The notes below the pieces were generated by a model. The model was not told the origin of the DNA, did no database searches, and was given only the letters and a program-made list of their open reading frames with translations. The position numbers and the translations under genes are program-made. This document shows, one piece after another, positions 24,802 to 32,007 of a stretch of DNA of 37,951 bases. The DNA is from Methanomicrobiales archaeon. Its GTDB lineage: Archaea > Halobacteriota > Methanomicrobia > Methanomicrobiales > Methanospirillaceae. The DNA lies in contig JAPKXQ010000087.1 in assembly GCA_026394765.1 (NCBI GenBank), forward strand, positions 1 to 37,951, given 5' to 3'. How positions within the stretch are numbered: the first letter of the stretch is position 1; every line of letters starts with the position of its first letter.

Positions 24802-26052
24802 ATGAGCGGGCTGCAGAAGCAGATCGGCGATTTTGAGAGCCCCTCAAAGAAGGAATTTTCTGTCATAGACCTCTCACTCCTGATTGGGGACCTCTTTGAG
24901 AGGTCTGACCTCCAGGGGATCACGGTTATTGGAGAAGTGACGAACTTCAAGCGCCATGGATCAGGCCACCTCTATTTCTCGCTCTCTGAGCAGCGGGATG
25001 ATAAGGCTGCCATGGTGAACTGCGTGATGTGGCGCAGGGAGGCCGGTTCTGCACAGTTCCTGGAATCAGGGATGAAAGTGAGAGCTGAAGGCTCTATCTC
25101 TCACTATGCGCCCCAGGGCAAGTACCAGTTCTATGTGAATCGTTTGAGAAAAGAAGAGGACCGGGGGGCAAAGTTTGTCCTCGTTGAGCAATGGAAGCGT
25201 GAGCTCGAGGCTGAAGGGATATTTGCCCTGGAGCGGAAGCGTCCTGTCCCCAAGTTCCCTACGAGGGTGGGAGTCGTCACCTCCGAGACGGGAGCAGTCC
25301 TCCAGGACATCAAGAATATCATTGCCAGACGATTCCCATTGGAGATCTGGCTCTCCCCTACCCTGGTTCAGGGCGAAGAAGCACATTTGCGGATCGCAGA
25401 AGCCATTCGGAGGATCGACGGCCAGGTAGATGTCATCATTGTCTGTCGTGGCGGAGGGTCCTTTGAAGACCTCTTCCCTTTCAACCATCCTGATGTGGCC
25501 AGGGCAGTCGCTGCCTGCCGTGTGCCGGTGGTGAGCGCGATAGGCCACGAGGTGGACACCACCCTCTGCGACTTTGCAGCAGACCTCCGCGCACCGACGC
25601 CATCTGCCGCAGCAGAGATGGTGGTGCCTGACAGGGCCGCTCTCTCTCTCGAACTCCAGGTTGCGGGAGACTTTATGCGCACCGCATTGGTCCGGCGCCT
25701 GGGAGTGTCACTTGAAGAGGTGGGGGACCTCAGAGAGCGCATCAGGCCTCATCGCCTCCTTCGCCGCCTCACTGAACGCCGTGAATATGTCGATGAGATC
25801 GGTGAGCGCCTCTGCAGGGCGCTGCAGGTGCGGATCGGACGCGGGCGTGCGGAACTGAGCGAACTATGCGGGCTCCTAACAGGCGTTAGCCCTGCAAGGG
25901 CCCTCTCCCTTGGCTACGCCTTTGTCAGGCGTGATGGCAAGATAGTAGGGTCAGTTGGGGAGATTGACGCTGGGGACCGACTGGAGGTCACCCTCTCAGA
26001 CGGGACGTTTTATGTGGTGGTGCAGGAGGTGAAGCATGGGAGCACGGTATGA
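24802..26052 (+). CDS. xseA: Exonuclease VII large subunit (XseA)
   Basis: The frame is open from 24736, but that start overlaps the divergent gene, so the ATG at 24802 is preferred (416 residues). The N-terminal OB fold (ITVIGEVTNFKRHGSGHLYF ... VMWRREAG) binds single-stranded DNA. The catalytic Exonuc_VII_L core shows PTRVGVVTSETGAVLQDIKN, VIIVCRGGGSFEDLFPFNHP and VVSAIGHEVDTTLCDFAADL then RAPTPSAAAE. The tail includes SPARALSLGYAFVRRDGK. ExoVII degrades single-stranded DNA from both ends. The C-terminal helical part is shorter than in E. coli. xseB starts 17 bases before the end. Confidence 0.95.
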   Translation: MSGLQKQIGDFESPSKKEFSVIDLSLLIGDLFERSDLQGITVIGEVTNFKRHGSGHLYFSLSEQRDDKAAMVNCVMWRREAGSAQFLESGMKVRAEGSISHYAPQGKYQFYVNRLRKEEDRGAKFVLVEQWKRELEAEGIFALERKRPVPKFPTRVGVVTSETGAVLQDIKNIIARRFPLEIWLSPTLVQGEEAHLRIAEAIRRIDGQVDVIIVCRGGGSFEDLFPFNHPDVARAVAACRVPVVSAIGHEVDTTLCDFAADLRAPTPSAAAEMVVPDRAALSLELQVAGDFMRTALVRRLGVSLEEVGDLRERIRPHRLLRRLTERREYVDEIGERLCRALQVRIGRGRAELSELCGLLTGVSPARALSLGYAFVRRDGKIVGSVGEIDAGDRLEVTLSDGTFYVVVQEVKHGSTV

Positions 26053-26218
26053 AGACCTTATAAGGGATCTTAGGGAGATCGTGAAGAAGATCGAGGCTGA
26101 TGAGACAGGGCTTGAAGAGAGCATCGTCCTCTATGAGCGGGGCGCAGTCCTCGTGAAGCAGTGCGAAGAGGTCCTTTCTGCGGCAGAACTCAAGGTCACG
26201 TCCCTTGGTCGGGACTGA
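26036..26218 (+). CDS. xseB: Exonuclease VII small subunit (XseB)
   Basis: 60 residues forming two helices (YEDLIRDLREIVKKIEADET, GLEESIVLYERGAVLVKQCE), as in XseB, but shorter than the usual 70-85. It assembles in several copies around the XseA C-terminal helix. AGGAGGTGA lies just before the ATG inside xseA, and the 17-base overlap implies coupled translation. Its last 23 bases overlap the end of the convergent DUF371 gene. Confidence 0.9.
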   Translation: MGARYEDLIRDLREIVKKIEADETGLEESIVLYERGAVLVKQCEEVLSAAELKVTSLGRD

Positions 26219-26633
26219 CTGCGAGAAGGTCTACCTCAAGATCGGCACCTCTTTTTAATGTGGCGATGAGTGGGCGGGGAAGTGTGGCTGCGGTCGTATC
26301 GGCGCAGATGGCAATTGTCCTCCCGCATGTGAATGAGCTCCTCCGCCACACGAGGTCGGTGGGGTGGTCCAGAGAGAGCAGAGGGCTCCCCTGCGCGTGG
26401 ACAACCGCAACTTCCTCACCGCAAGTGAGGGTGGTAGTGAGTGTTGCACCCGGGCACTGGAGGATAGAGCGGAAATGTGGGCTCATATCCATTGCACCTT
26501 TATCTGCGGCAATTGCAATGATGCAGTCCCCGGTGGCGGTGAGGTGGCGGTGTGTGGTTACCTCAAACGTAGTCGGGTGATGCCCTAGGACTGCGGGATC
26601 TCCATGGGCAGTGATCAGCTCGCGGGCCTCCAT
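26196..26633 (-). CDS. DUF371 family protein
   Basis: 145 residues matching the archaeal DUF371 family: ELITAHGDPAVLGHHPTTFE with repeated histidines, GDCIIAIAADKGAMD and the C-terminal PRPLIATLKRGADLEVDL. A beta-rich small protein of unknown role. Convergent with xseB (23-base overlap). Its first codons overlap the TATA box of the plus-strand zinc protein, so transcription of the two may interfere. Confidence 0.85.
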   Translation of the reverse strand: MEARELITAHGDPAVLGHHPTTFEVTTHRHLTATGDCIIAIAADKGAMDMSPHFRSILQCPGATLTTTLTCGEEVAVVHAQGSPLLSLDHPTDLVWRRSSFTCGRTIAICADTTAATLPRPLIATLKRGADLEVDLLAVSPDQGT

Positions 26634-26638
26634 ATATA
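26632..26638 (+). promoter_or_regulatory. TATA box of the zinc protein gene at 26665
   Basis: ATATATA is centred 30 bases before the ATG at 26665, predicting a start of transcription at about 26661 and a leader of only a few bases. Confidence 0.5.
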
Positions 26639-26664
26639 GTAGGAGCGGCCACTATCCCTATCTA

Positions 26665-27249
26665 ATGTCCCCATACCTGTGGTGCACTACCTGTGGATCA
26701 GTCCAGGAGCACGAGACATTGCATGCACAGCAGGGAACTCTCCAGCGATGCCTCTTATGTGGGGTACCGCGGCGGGAGGAACGGGCGGCTGCCCCGACTA
26801 CCTGCCGATTAAAGGTGATAGTGAGTGCCGGAGAATCTTCTCATCTCTGTTCTCTTGAGGTATCTGACCTTGAGAGCCTGAAATGTGGAGATCACCTGAA
26901 AGTTATAGTAGGCGACGAGGAGACCGAGGTGGAGGTGACAGGTATTGAATGTGGGCAGCAGCGTTTTCTTTCGTCCAGATGCGAGGACATTTCAACGGTC
27001 TGGTCCCGCGTAGTTGGTATAGTAGCATTAAAGGTTGCAGTCCATTCTGGATGGAAGACGCATGCAGAGACCATCCCCACCCCAGGGGCGAGGACAATCA
27101 CAGTAGGTTCATTCCTGACAGTTCAAACCCGACGCTGCCGCATTCATGCCCTGAAACTGCGTGATGGGGCCCTCCTAAAGCGGGAGGGTCAGTGGGCGGC
27201 GGCTGCCAACATCAAGAGGGTATACTGCAGACCTGTCGACCGCACATGA
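26665..27249 (+). CDS. Archaeal HVO_0476-family zinc finger protein
   Basis: The ATG at 26665 is chosen over an open frame from 26611, because the TATA box lies in between. The 194-residue product begins with a zinc ribbon, CTTC and CLLC (C7, C10, C29, C32). Two small beta domains follow (LKVIVSAGESSHLCSLEVSD; GDHLKVIVGDEETEVEVTGI). The resemblance is to archaeal proteins labelled HVO_0476 family. A nucleic-acid or translation-related role is likely but unproven. Stands alone, convergent with the thioredoxin gene. Confidence 0.75.
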   Translation: MSPYLWCTTCGSVQEHETLHAQQGTLQRCLLCGVPRREERAAAPTTCRLKVIVSAGESSHLCSLEVSDLESLKCGDHLKVIVGDEETEVEVTGIECGQQRFLSSRCEDISTVWSRVVGIVALKVAVHSGWKTHAETIPTPGARTITVGSFLTVQTRRCRIHALKLRDGALLKREGQWAAAANIKRVYCRPVDRT

Positions 27250-27258
27250 AGGGGGCGC

Positions 27259-27525
27259 TCACCCGGTGAGGTGGCGGTTGAGGATCTCCTCAAACTGTTC
27301 CCTCTGAACGACGCCGGGGATAGTCTCTACTGCGATGCCGTCTTTTACTACTACAGTGGTTGGGGTGACCCGAAGGGTGTAGGTGCGGATGGCATCAGGG
27401 CGATCCGCGATGTCGATCTCTTCGATAGTCACCCCGAGTAACTTGCTCACTTCACTGTTGACCGGGGCCTGCTCTTCGCAGGCGATGCAACCCTTCTGGA
27501 TGAAGCAGAGAGCGATCAGGGTCAT
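27259..27525 (-). CDS. Small thioredoxin/glutaredoxin-like protein
   Basis: 88 residues of the thioredoxin fold with the redox motif CIAC (C13, C16) in IQKGCIACEEQAP, the cis-proline segment LRVTPTTVVVKDG and a C-terminal helix. It has no signal peptide, so it is cytoplasmic. Methanogens carry several such short thioredoxins that reduce protein disulfides. The gene lies 55 bases below the FKBP-like gene on the same strand and may be transcribed with it; together they hint at protein-folding maintenance. Confidence 0.85.
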   Translation of the reverse strand: MTLIALCFIQKGCIACEEQAPVNSEVSKLLGVTIEEIDIADRPDAIRTYTLRVTPTTVVVKDGIAVETIPGVVQREQFEEILNRHLTG

Positions 27526-27580
27526 GATCTACTCATTCCGCTCCATGGCGACAACATTGGGTATTGTCTCTTCCACCCAC

Positions 27581-28294
27581 TCACCTTGGGTTCACCTCGA
27601 CAACTGTCACCTCAACTACGTCGAGGCCATAGTCGAGGATGATGCCACCATCAGTTTTGGCATTGATCCTGGCGACCCTGCTGACAGTGGACTGGGGCGA
27701 TGTAGTATTCCCGGCCTCAGCTTCGGGGTCCATTGAAAAGCCGATCAACATCTGTTTGCCTACGACCGCCTGGGAATAGTTTCCACCTATCTGCTCAAAC
27801 TCTTCTACGGTCATCATCTGTGAGAAATTTTCCTCACCCTGGAGAGAGATCTGCTTGGTTTCGCCCTGCCGCAGCCCTGCTATTCCTCCGGTGATAGAGT
27901 TATACTCAGGGCCGAAGAGTGCATAAAAGAGGGGCTGGTACCCCGCAATCGTCCTCATGAAGACCTCAAGCGGGAAGATCTCCTTGATCGTGGTGGCATT
28001 GGTGACGACCTTGAGTGGAGCAGCGAGGAATGCGACATTGCCCTTCTCAATGGTCTGGTTGTAGAGCATCTGATTTGTGGTGATGACAGGAGACCCCTGT
28101 GCATCTCGTACCGTGTAGCTGAGCATAATGGTATCGCCTGCTTTCACCTCCTTGAGGGACTCGAGCCAGCCGAACCCGAGTGAGGAGACCACCATGAGGG
28201 CTGCAAAGGCGATACAAAAGACCACAATAACAATCTTCTTCCAGTTCCAGCCGCCAGGTGCGTTCTTCTTACTCTTCGATCCCGGTTTCATCAC
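27581..28294 (-). CDS. Membrane-anchored FKBP-type peptidyl-prolyl isomerase-like protein
   Basis: 237 residues: a lysine-rich N-terminus, one membrane helix (residues about 20-42: IVIVVFCIAFAALMVVSSLG), then an extracytoplasmic domain. VKAGDTIMLSYTVRDAQGSP and ITGGIAGLRQGETKQISLQG follow the FKBP/SlyD outline, with a long insert between. Several residues of the FKBP active pocket cannot be placed, so activity is uncertain; chaperone use is possible. Related anchored FKBP proteins are common in Methanomicrobiales. Confidence 0.75.
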   Translation of the reverse strand: MMKPGSKSKKNAPGGWNWKKIVIVVFCIAFAALMVVSSLGFGWLESLKEVKAGDTIMLSYTVRDAQGSPVITTNQMLYNQTIEKGNVAFLAAPLKVVTNATTIKEIFPLEVFMRTIAGYQPLFYALFGPEYNSITGGIAGLRQGETKQISLQGEENFSQMMTVEEFEQIGGNYSQAVVGKQMLIGFSMDPEAEAGNTTSPQSTVSRVARINAKTDGGIILDYGLDVVEVTVVEVNPR

Positions 28295-28385
28295 TATTAA
28301 GTGCGCTGTCGCAGGTTAAATGTTGCAGGGGGTTTGTGGAGTATACTGTCACCCTTGATGGATCAGTGTGTAGTTAATGAAATAA

Positions 28386-28425
28386 TTTTAAATAGTAAAA
28401 ATACTAACATGAGGTTAATCCCTCA
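28386..28425 (+). promoter_or_regulatory. hsp20 promoter: TATA box and two inverted repeats
   Basis: TTTTAAATA (28386-28394) is a good TATA element. Just downstream are TAGTA-AAAA-TACTA (28393-28406) and TGAGG-N6-CCTCA (28410-28425); the second covers the predicted start of transcription near 28416-28420. This position suits a repressor such as a heat-shock regulator or a small 5' hairpin in the mRNA. Confidence 0.5.
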
Positions 28426-28460
28426 GGATACCCGGAAGGAGAGAGAAGGAGGTCGCAGAT

Positions 28461-28931
28461 ATGGTGCGAAGAAGGTATCCATACAGCTGGATGATGCGGG
28501 ACTTTGAAGAGATGCTCTCTGATATCGACGCATTGTTCCAGCCCTTTTCAGCCGGGAGGCTGCTGCCTGCCGGCAATGTTGCTGAGCGAATGCTCCCGGC
28601 AATCCGGGGTGAGTTCAGGGTAGATATCCGGGAGCATGAGGATGAGGTGATAGTCGTTGCTGACCTCCCGGGCATAGAGAAGGGAGATGTCAGTATCAGG
28701 CTTTCCAATCCCAGGACACTCGAGGTCTATTCAGAGCGAAAGGACGACAAAGAGGAGAAATCAGAAGGGTATTATGTTCGGGAGCGCCTCTATGGATCAA
28801 TGAGTAGGACCGTTGCCCTTCCCACTGATGTGACAGACCTGGGTGCTCAGGCGAGCTTTAAAAACGGTGTCCTGGAGGTCCGCCTCAAAGTGGTGTCTCT
28901 GGAGCATGGGGCAAAGATCCCCATCGAGTGA
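28461..28931 (+). CDS. hsp20: Small heat shock protein Hsp20 (alpha-crystallin family)
   Basis: 156 residues: a variable N-terminus (MVRRRYPYSWMMRDFEEMLS), then the alpha-crystallin domain from about 50 to 145 (FRVDIREHEDEVIVVADLPG, GYYVRERLYGSMSRTVALP, ASFKNGVLEVRL with the GVL motif). The C-terminal tail is short and contains IPI, the I-x-I contact that locks the oligomer. AAGGAGGTC lies six bases before the ATG. A single-gene unit with its own terminator. It holds unfolding proteins under stress. Confidence 0.95.
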   Translation: MVRRRYPYSWMMRDFEEMLSDIDALFQPFSAGRLLPAGNVAERMLPAIRGEFRVDIREHEDEVIVVADLPGIEKGDVSIRLSNPRTLEVYSERKDDKEEKSEGYYVRERLYGSMSRTVALPTDVTDLGAQASFKNGVLEVRLKVVSLEHGAKIPIE

Positions 28932-28934
28932 ATC

Positions 28935-28941
28935 TTTTTTT
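28935..28941 (+). terminator. T-run terminator of hsp20
   Basis: Seven T three bases past the TGA of hsp20, with 70 bases to the next gene. Confidence 0.55.
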
Positions 28942-29010
28942 AGATCTTACGGGCACGCCAGCAGCATTCGATCAATTCTTCCATTCATAATTTAGAGATC
29001 TGATAGCGAG

Positions 29011-29799
29011 ATGGAGCGAAAGAAGGTCAAGGACTACATGACCTATGATGTCGTCACGGTCGACGCATTTGGGACTGTAAAGGACGTGATCGAGAAGATC
29101 CAGAAGACTCACCATGACGGGTTTCCTGTCGTGGATGGGAGCCAGGAGGTTGTCGGGTACATATCAGCCCGTGATCTCCTCTTTGTCCAGCCCACGCGGC
29201 CGATCCAGGAGGTCATGTCTGATAACCTCATCGTGGCAGACCCTGAAATGAGTATCAACGATGCCGCAAGGGTGATCTTCAGATCAGGGATCCAGAAGCT
29301 GCCGGTTGTGGACGACCACAACCGCCTAGTTGGGATAATATCCAATAATGATGTGATAAGGTCTCAGATCGAGCACGTCTCCCCTGAAAAGGTCTTTGCC
29401 TTCATGACGACCCTTAAGAAACTCCATGGACTGGAGCCGATATTAAAGAGGGAATCGGTCCAGATAGAAGAACTTCTTCCTACCCAGTCCAAGATCTATG
29501 AGGATGAGTTAGAGGGAAGGATGTATGAGATCAGTAAGGGTCTTGCAGAACCCCTCATCGTCGTTCACCGTCCCGGACGGCTCATCCTGGTAGACGGCCA
29601 CCACCGCGCCATCGCCGCGAAGAAGATGGGAATTAAGACACTCGACGCATATGTGATCGAGATCACTGAAGATATTGAACTGGGGATGGAACGGACCGCG
29701 AGGGCGATGAACCTCCACTCACTTGATGATATCACCATCCTCGACTATGCCCGCCACCCGCTTGTTGCGGTCACCCACAGGCTTGTCCGCCGGGCGTGA
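29011..29799 (+). CDS. CBS-pair protein with ParB/sulfiredoxin-like domain (possible nucleotide-regulated free serine kinase)
   Basis: 262 residues. Residues 1-120 are two CBS motifs (VKDYMTYDVVTVDAFGTVKD ... HDGFPVVDG; IQEVMSDNLIVADPEMSIND ... GIQKLPVVDDHNRLVGIISN). Residues about 155-262 are a ParB/Srx fold with EPLIVVHRPGRLILVDGHHR; DGHHR is at 195-199. Chromosome-partition ParB needs a DNA-binding HTH part, which is absent. The archaeal ADP-dependent serine kinase SerK and the staphylococcal SbnI show the same kind of fold and a DGHHR-like motif. A serine kinase regulated by adenine nucleotides through CBS is thus a reasonable guess. It is usually labelled CBS domain-containing ParB-like. 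Confidence 0.8.
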   Translation: MERKKVKDYMTYDVVTVDAFGTVKDVIEKIQKTHHDGFPVVDGSQEVVGYISARDLLFVQPTRPIQEVMSDNLIVADPEMSINDAARVIFRSGIQKLPVVDDHNRLVGIISNNDVIRSQIEHVSPEKVFAFMTTLKKLHGLEPILKRESVQIEELLPTQSKIYEDELEGRMYEISKGLAEPLIVVHRPGRLILVDGHHRAIAAKKMGIKTLDAYVIEITEDIELGMERTARAMNLHSLDDITILDYARHPLVAVTHRLVRRA

Positions 29800-29807
29800 T
29801 GCGCGGG

Positions 29808-30986
29808 TTATGACCCTCCGAGACCTGTGTCGTACTGGTCATTGACGAGGTGCTCCCGTACTATCGTTCCCTGGGGCACGGTGAGGTCAGGCCAGATTCT
29901 AGTCCCTGAATGGACTATAACTCCATCTCCAATGACTACGCGAGGGCCGATGACCGTGTCGTTCTCAACGCAACACCGATCACCAATGACAGTTCGCGTA
30001 TCGATTATGCTCCCGCTCACTGTGGTGTCCTCGCCGATGATAACCCCGTCATAGACTGAAGAGGAGAATATCTTGGCACCGTCCATGATGTGGCAGCCCT
30101 CCCCGATACTCGTGTACGGGCCGATAAGCACCCCTCTGCCCACCGTGGTCGCACTCCCTATCGCCACCGGCCCAATCACCTTTGAGCGCTGCCCCACAGT
30201 GAACGACTCTCCAATCGTGACCGGCCCAAGGATCTGTGCCTGGCGCATGGTGAGGTCACCACTGATGTTGGCATAGGCGAGTTCTTTCAATTTCCAGTGC
30301 TCTGCTCTCCTGAGCATAGCCGGGTTTCCCACATCCGTCCAGTTCCCCCTTGCGAGCCAGGCCTTCAGGGTAAGGCCTTCTTCCATGAGGCGGGGGAAGA
30401 GGTCGCGCGCGAAGTCAAACTTGGTGGCCCTGGGGATGAAGTCGAAGATAGCGGGATTACAAACGTACATTCCGGTACTTGCGAGATTGGAGAATATCTC
30501 ACCGGGCGCGGGCTTCTCCTTAAACCGCTTGATAACAAATTCCGCATCGATCTCGGCGATACCGTATTCGGTGGGGTCTTCGATGCTGATGAGTCCGATG
30601 GTGGTTGTGGCCCGACCTTTCAGGTGGTCTCTGAAGAACTCGACGAGGTTGAGGTTGGTGACGTGGTCCCCGCCGACCACCAGAAAATCCCCCTCGTCCA
30701 GGTACTGCTGGGCATTTTTAACGCTTCCAGCAGTCCCCAGTTTGGTGGGTTCGTGGACGTAGGTGATCTCGGCACCAAAGAGCGATCCGTCTCCTAATGC
30801 ATCTTCAATTGCACTACCCTTGTACCCGATGGTGACGACAATTTCCAAAAACCCGAGGTTTGCAAGGTGCGAGACGAGGTGCTGGATTGAGGGGCGGTTC
30901 ACAATGGGGATACAGGGCTTGGGTCGCTCGAATGTGAGTGGGCGAAGGCGGGTCCCCTCACCCCCGCACATGATGCAGACGTGCAT
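29808..30986 (-). CDS. Sugar-1-phosphate nucleotidyltransferase with left-handed beta-helix tail
   Basis: 392 residues. The N-terminal nucleotidyltransferase has the signature CGGEGTRLRPLTFERPKPCI and VGGDHV with the metal aspartate. From about residue 245 hexapeptide repeats (IGPVAIGSATTVGRGVLIGP, VIGDRCCVENDTVIGPRVVI) form a beta-helix typical of acetyltransferase or oligomerization domains. It probably makes an NDP-sugar (UDP-GlcNAc, GDP-mannose or dTDP-glucose type) for surface glycans. Which sugar cannot be told. The ATG at 30986 has a TATA element about 26 bases upstream, so the mRNA is likely leaderless. Confidence 0.88.
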   Translation of the reverse strand: MHVCIMCGGEGTRLRPLTFERPKPCIPIVNRPSIQHLVSHLANLGFLEIVVTIGYKGSAIEDALGDGSLFGAEITYVHEPTKLGTAGSVKNAQQYLDEGDFLVVGGDHVTNLNLVEFFRDHLKGRATTTIGLISIEDPTEYGIAEIDAEFVIKRFKEKPAPGEIFSNLASTGMYVCNPAIFDFIPRATKFDFARDLFPRLMEEGLTLKAWLARGNWTDVGNPAMLRRAEHWKLKELAYANISGDLTMRQAQILGPVTIGESFTVGQRSKVIGPVAIGSATTVGRGVLIGPYTSIGEGCHIMDGAKIFSSSVYDGVIIGEDTTVSGSIIDTRTVIGDRCCVENDTVIGPRVVIGDGVIVHSGTRIWPDLTVPQGTIVREHLVNDQYDTGLGGS

Positions 30987-31006
30987 ATCAATCGGTGCGT
31001 CAGGAT

Positions 31007-31016
31007 TGCTTTTAAC
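31007..31016 (-). promoter_or_regulatory. TATA element of the nucleotidyltransferase gene (leaderless)
   Basis: Minus-strand GGTTAAAAGC is centred about 26 bases before the ATG at 30986, and there is no ribosome binding site between. Confidence 0.45.
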
Positions 31017-31094
31017 CGTATTGCGGCGAAAATCTCAGGGAATTCTCAAAAGGTTATCATCACCCTGGAAGGAAATACTAATGGAGACTGATTG

Positions 31095-31940
31095 ATGGCA
31101 AAAGAGGCAGGGCCTGTGCCCCTCAATGTACTGGACCACTGGATTGCAATAGGAGTACCCGTGACTTCGTTTGGAGGCATAGGTGTTTCTCTCATCCTCT
31201 GGTATACAGGCATCTTATCTGAGGCCGGCCAGTTCGTATGGGGCTCTGTCATCAGTTCATTCCTCCTCGCAATTCTTGCCTACAGGCTTCCGAGACTGGA
31301 TATTGTCGCGCTCCTTGCTCCTGCATATGCCATCATCATCCTAGTGGTGCCCATGGAGTTCACCCCTACGCTCCTCCTCCAGGTGGTCTTTGCAGTGAGC
31401 ATGACCATCCTCCTTGCCAGGCTGTTGATACGGTTCCGTATCCCAGGAAAAGACGCAGGAGCTATGATAATGAAAGATTTTCTAAACAGTTACATCGAGA
31501 GGATCAGGCCGCACTATTGTGACATCGGGGCTGAGACTGCCCATGAAGTTGCCTCTGCGTTCCTCTCTTTCAAATTCGGCCTCTACCCGAATGCCACGCA
31601 CGATGCTAAAAACGCACTCGCCCTTCTTGGGCCAGGGACTGACCACGCACCCCTCAAAACTGCCCTAGCCCTGATAGGGGAGCGCGCTTCTCGTCTTGAG
31701 AACTCTGACTTCTCGCCGATCACTGAGACTTTGTTCTCACCTGCCGATCACGAGGACCTCGCATTGGACCTCAGCGCCGAAGATATCGATGATGAACCCT
31801 CGCTTGCTCTTGACAATGCGCTCATTCTCCTCTATGCCGTCTCATTGATGGCGTCTGACGAGGACCAGCAGGCCCTCAATGAGCATCAGAGGTTTATCGT
31901 TCAGCTCCTCGGTACCTATCGGAATCTTCTCGATATATGA
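31095..31940 (+). CDS. Four-helix membrane protein with cytoplasmic helical domain, unknown
   Basis: Start at the ATG 31095 (281 residues) with GGAG eight bases before; a TTG one codon upstream is in frame but unneeded. Residues about 15-120 form four hydrophobic segments (TSFGGIGVSLILWYTGIL, VISSFLLAILAYRL, IVALLAPAYAIIILVVP, LLQVVFAVSMTILLARLLI). The remaining 160 residues are soluble, helical and acidic toward the end (LALDLSAEDIDDEPSLALDN). No family is recognised. It faces the end of the pst operon (convergent) and is likely a single-gene unit. Confidence 0.75.
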   Translation: MAKEAGPVPLNVLDHWIAIGVPVTSFGGIGVSLILWYTGILSEAGQFVWGSVISSFLLAILAYRLPRLDIVALLAPAYAIIILVVPMEFTPTLLLQVVFAVSMTILLARLLIRFRIPGKDAGAMIMKDFLNSYIERIRPHYCDIGAETAHEVASAFLSFKFGLYPNATHDAKNALALLGPGTDHAPLKTALALIGERASRLENSDFSPITETLFSPADHEDLALDLSAEDIDDEPSLALDNALILLYAVSLMASDEDQQALNEHQRFIVQLLGTYRNLLDI

Positions 31941-31968
31941 GGTTGTAGAAGAACCCGGTAATCTCCTT

Positions 31969-32006
31969 AAAAAAGTGCGAAATTGGAGGGGGTTTACAAT
32001 CCCCTC
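31969..32006 (-). terminator. Hairpin plus U-run terminator of the pst operon
   Basis: On the minus strand a 6-bp stem (GAGGGG...CCCCTC, 31986-31991 and 32001-32006) starts just after the pstB stop. It is followed about 10 bases later by six T (31969-31974). This looks like an intrinsic terminator. Confidence 0.6.
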
Positions 32007-32007
32007 A

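Noticed and set aside
27529-27576. 15-residue frame between the FKBP-like and thioredoxin genes (GTG start, VEETIPNVVAMERNE)
   Set aside because: Protein-like, but too short to tell from chance without conservation.
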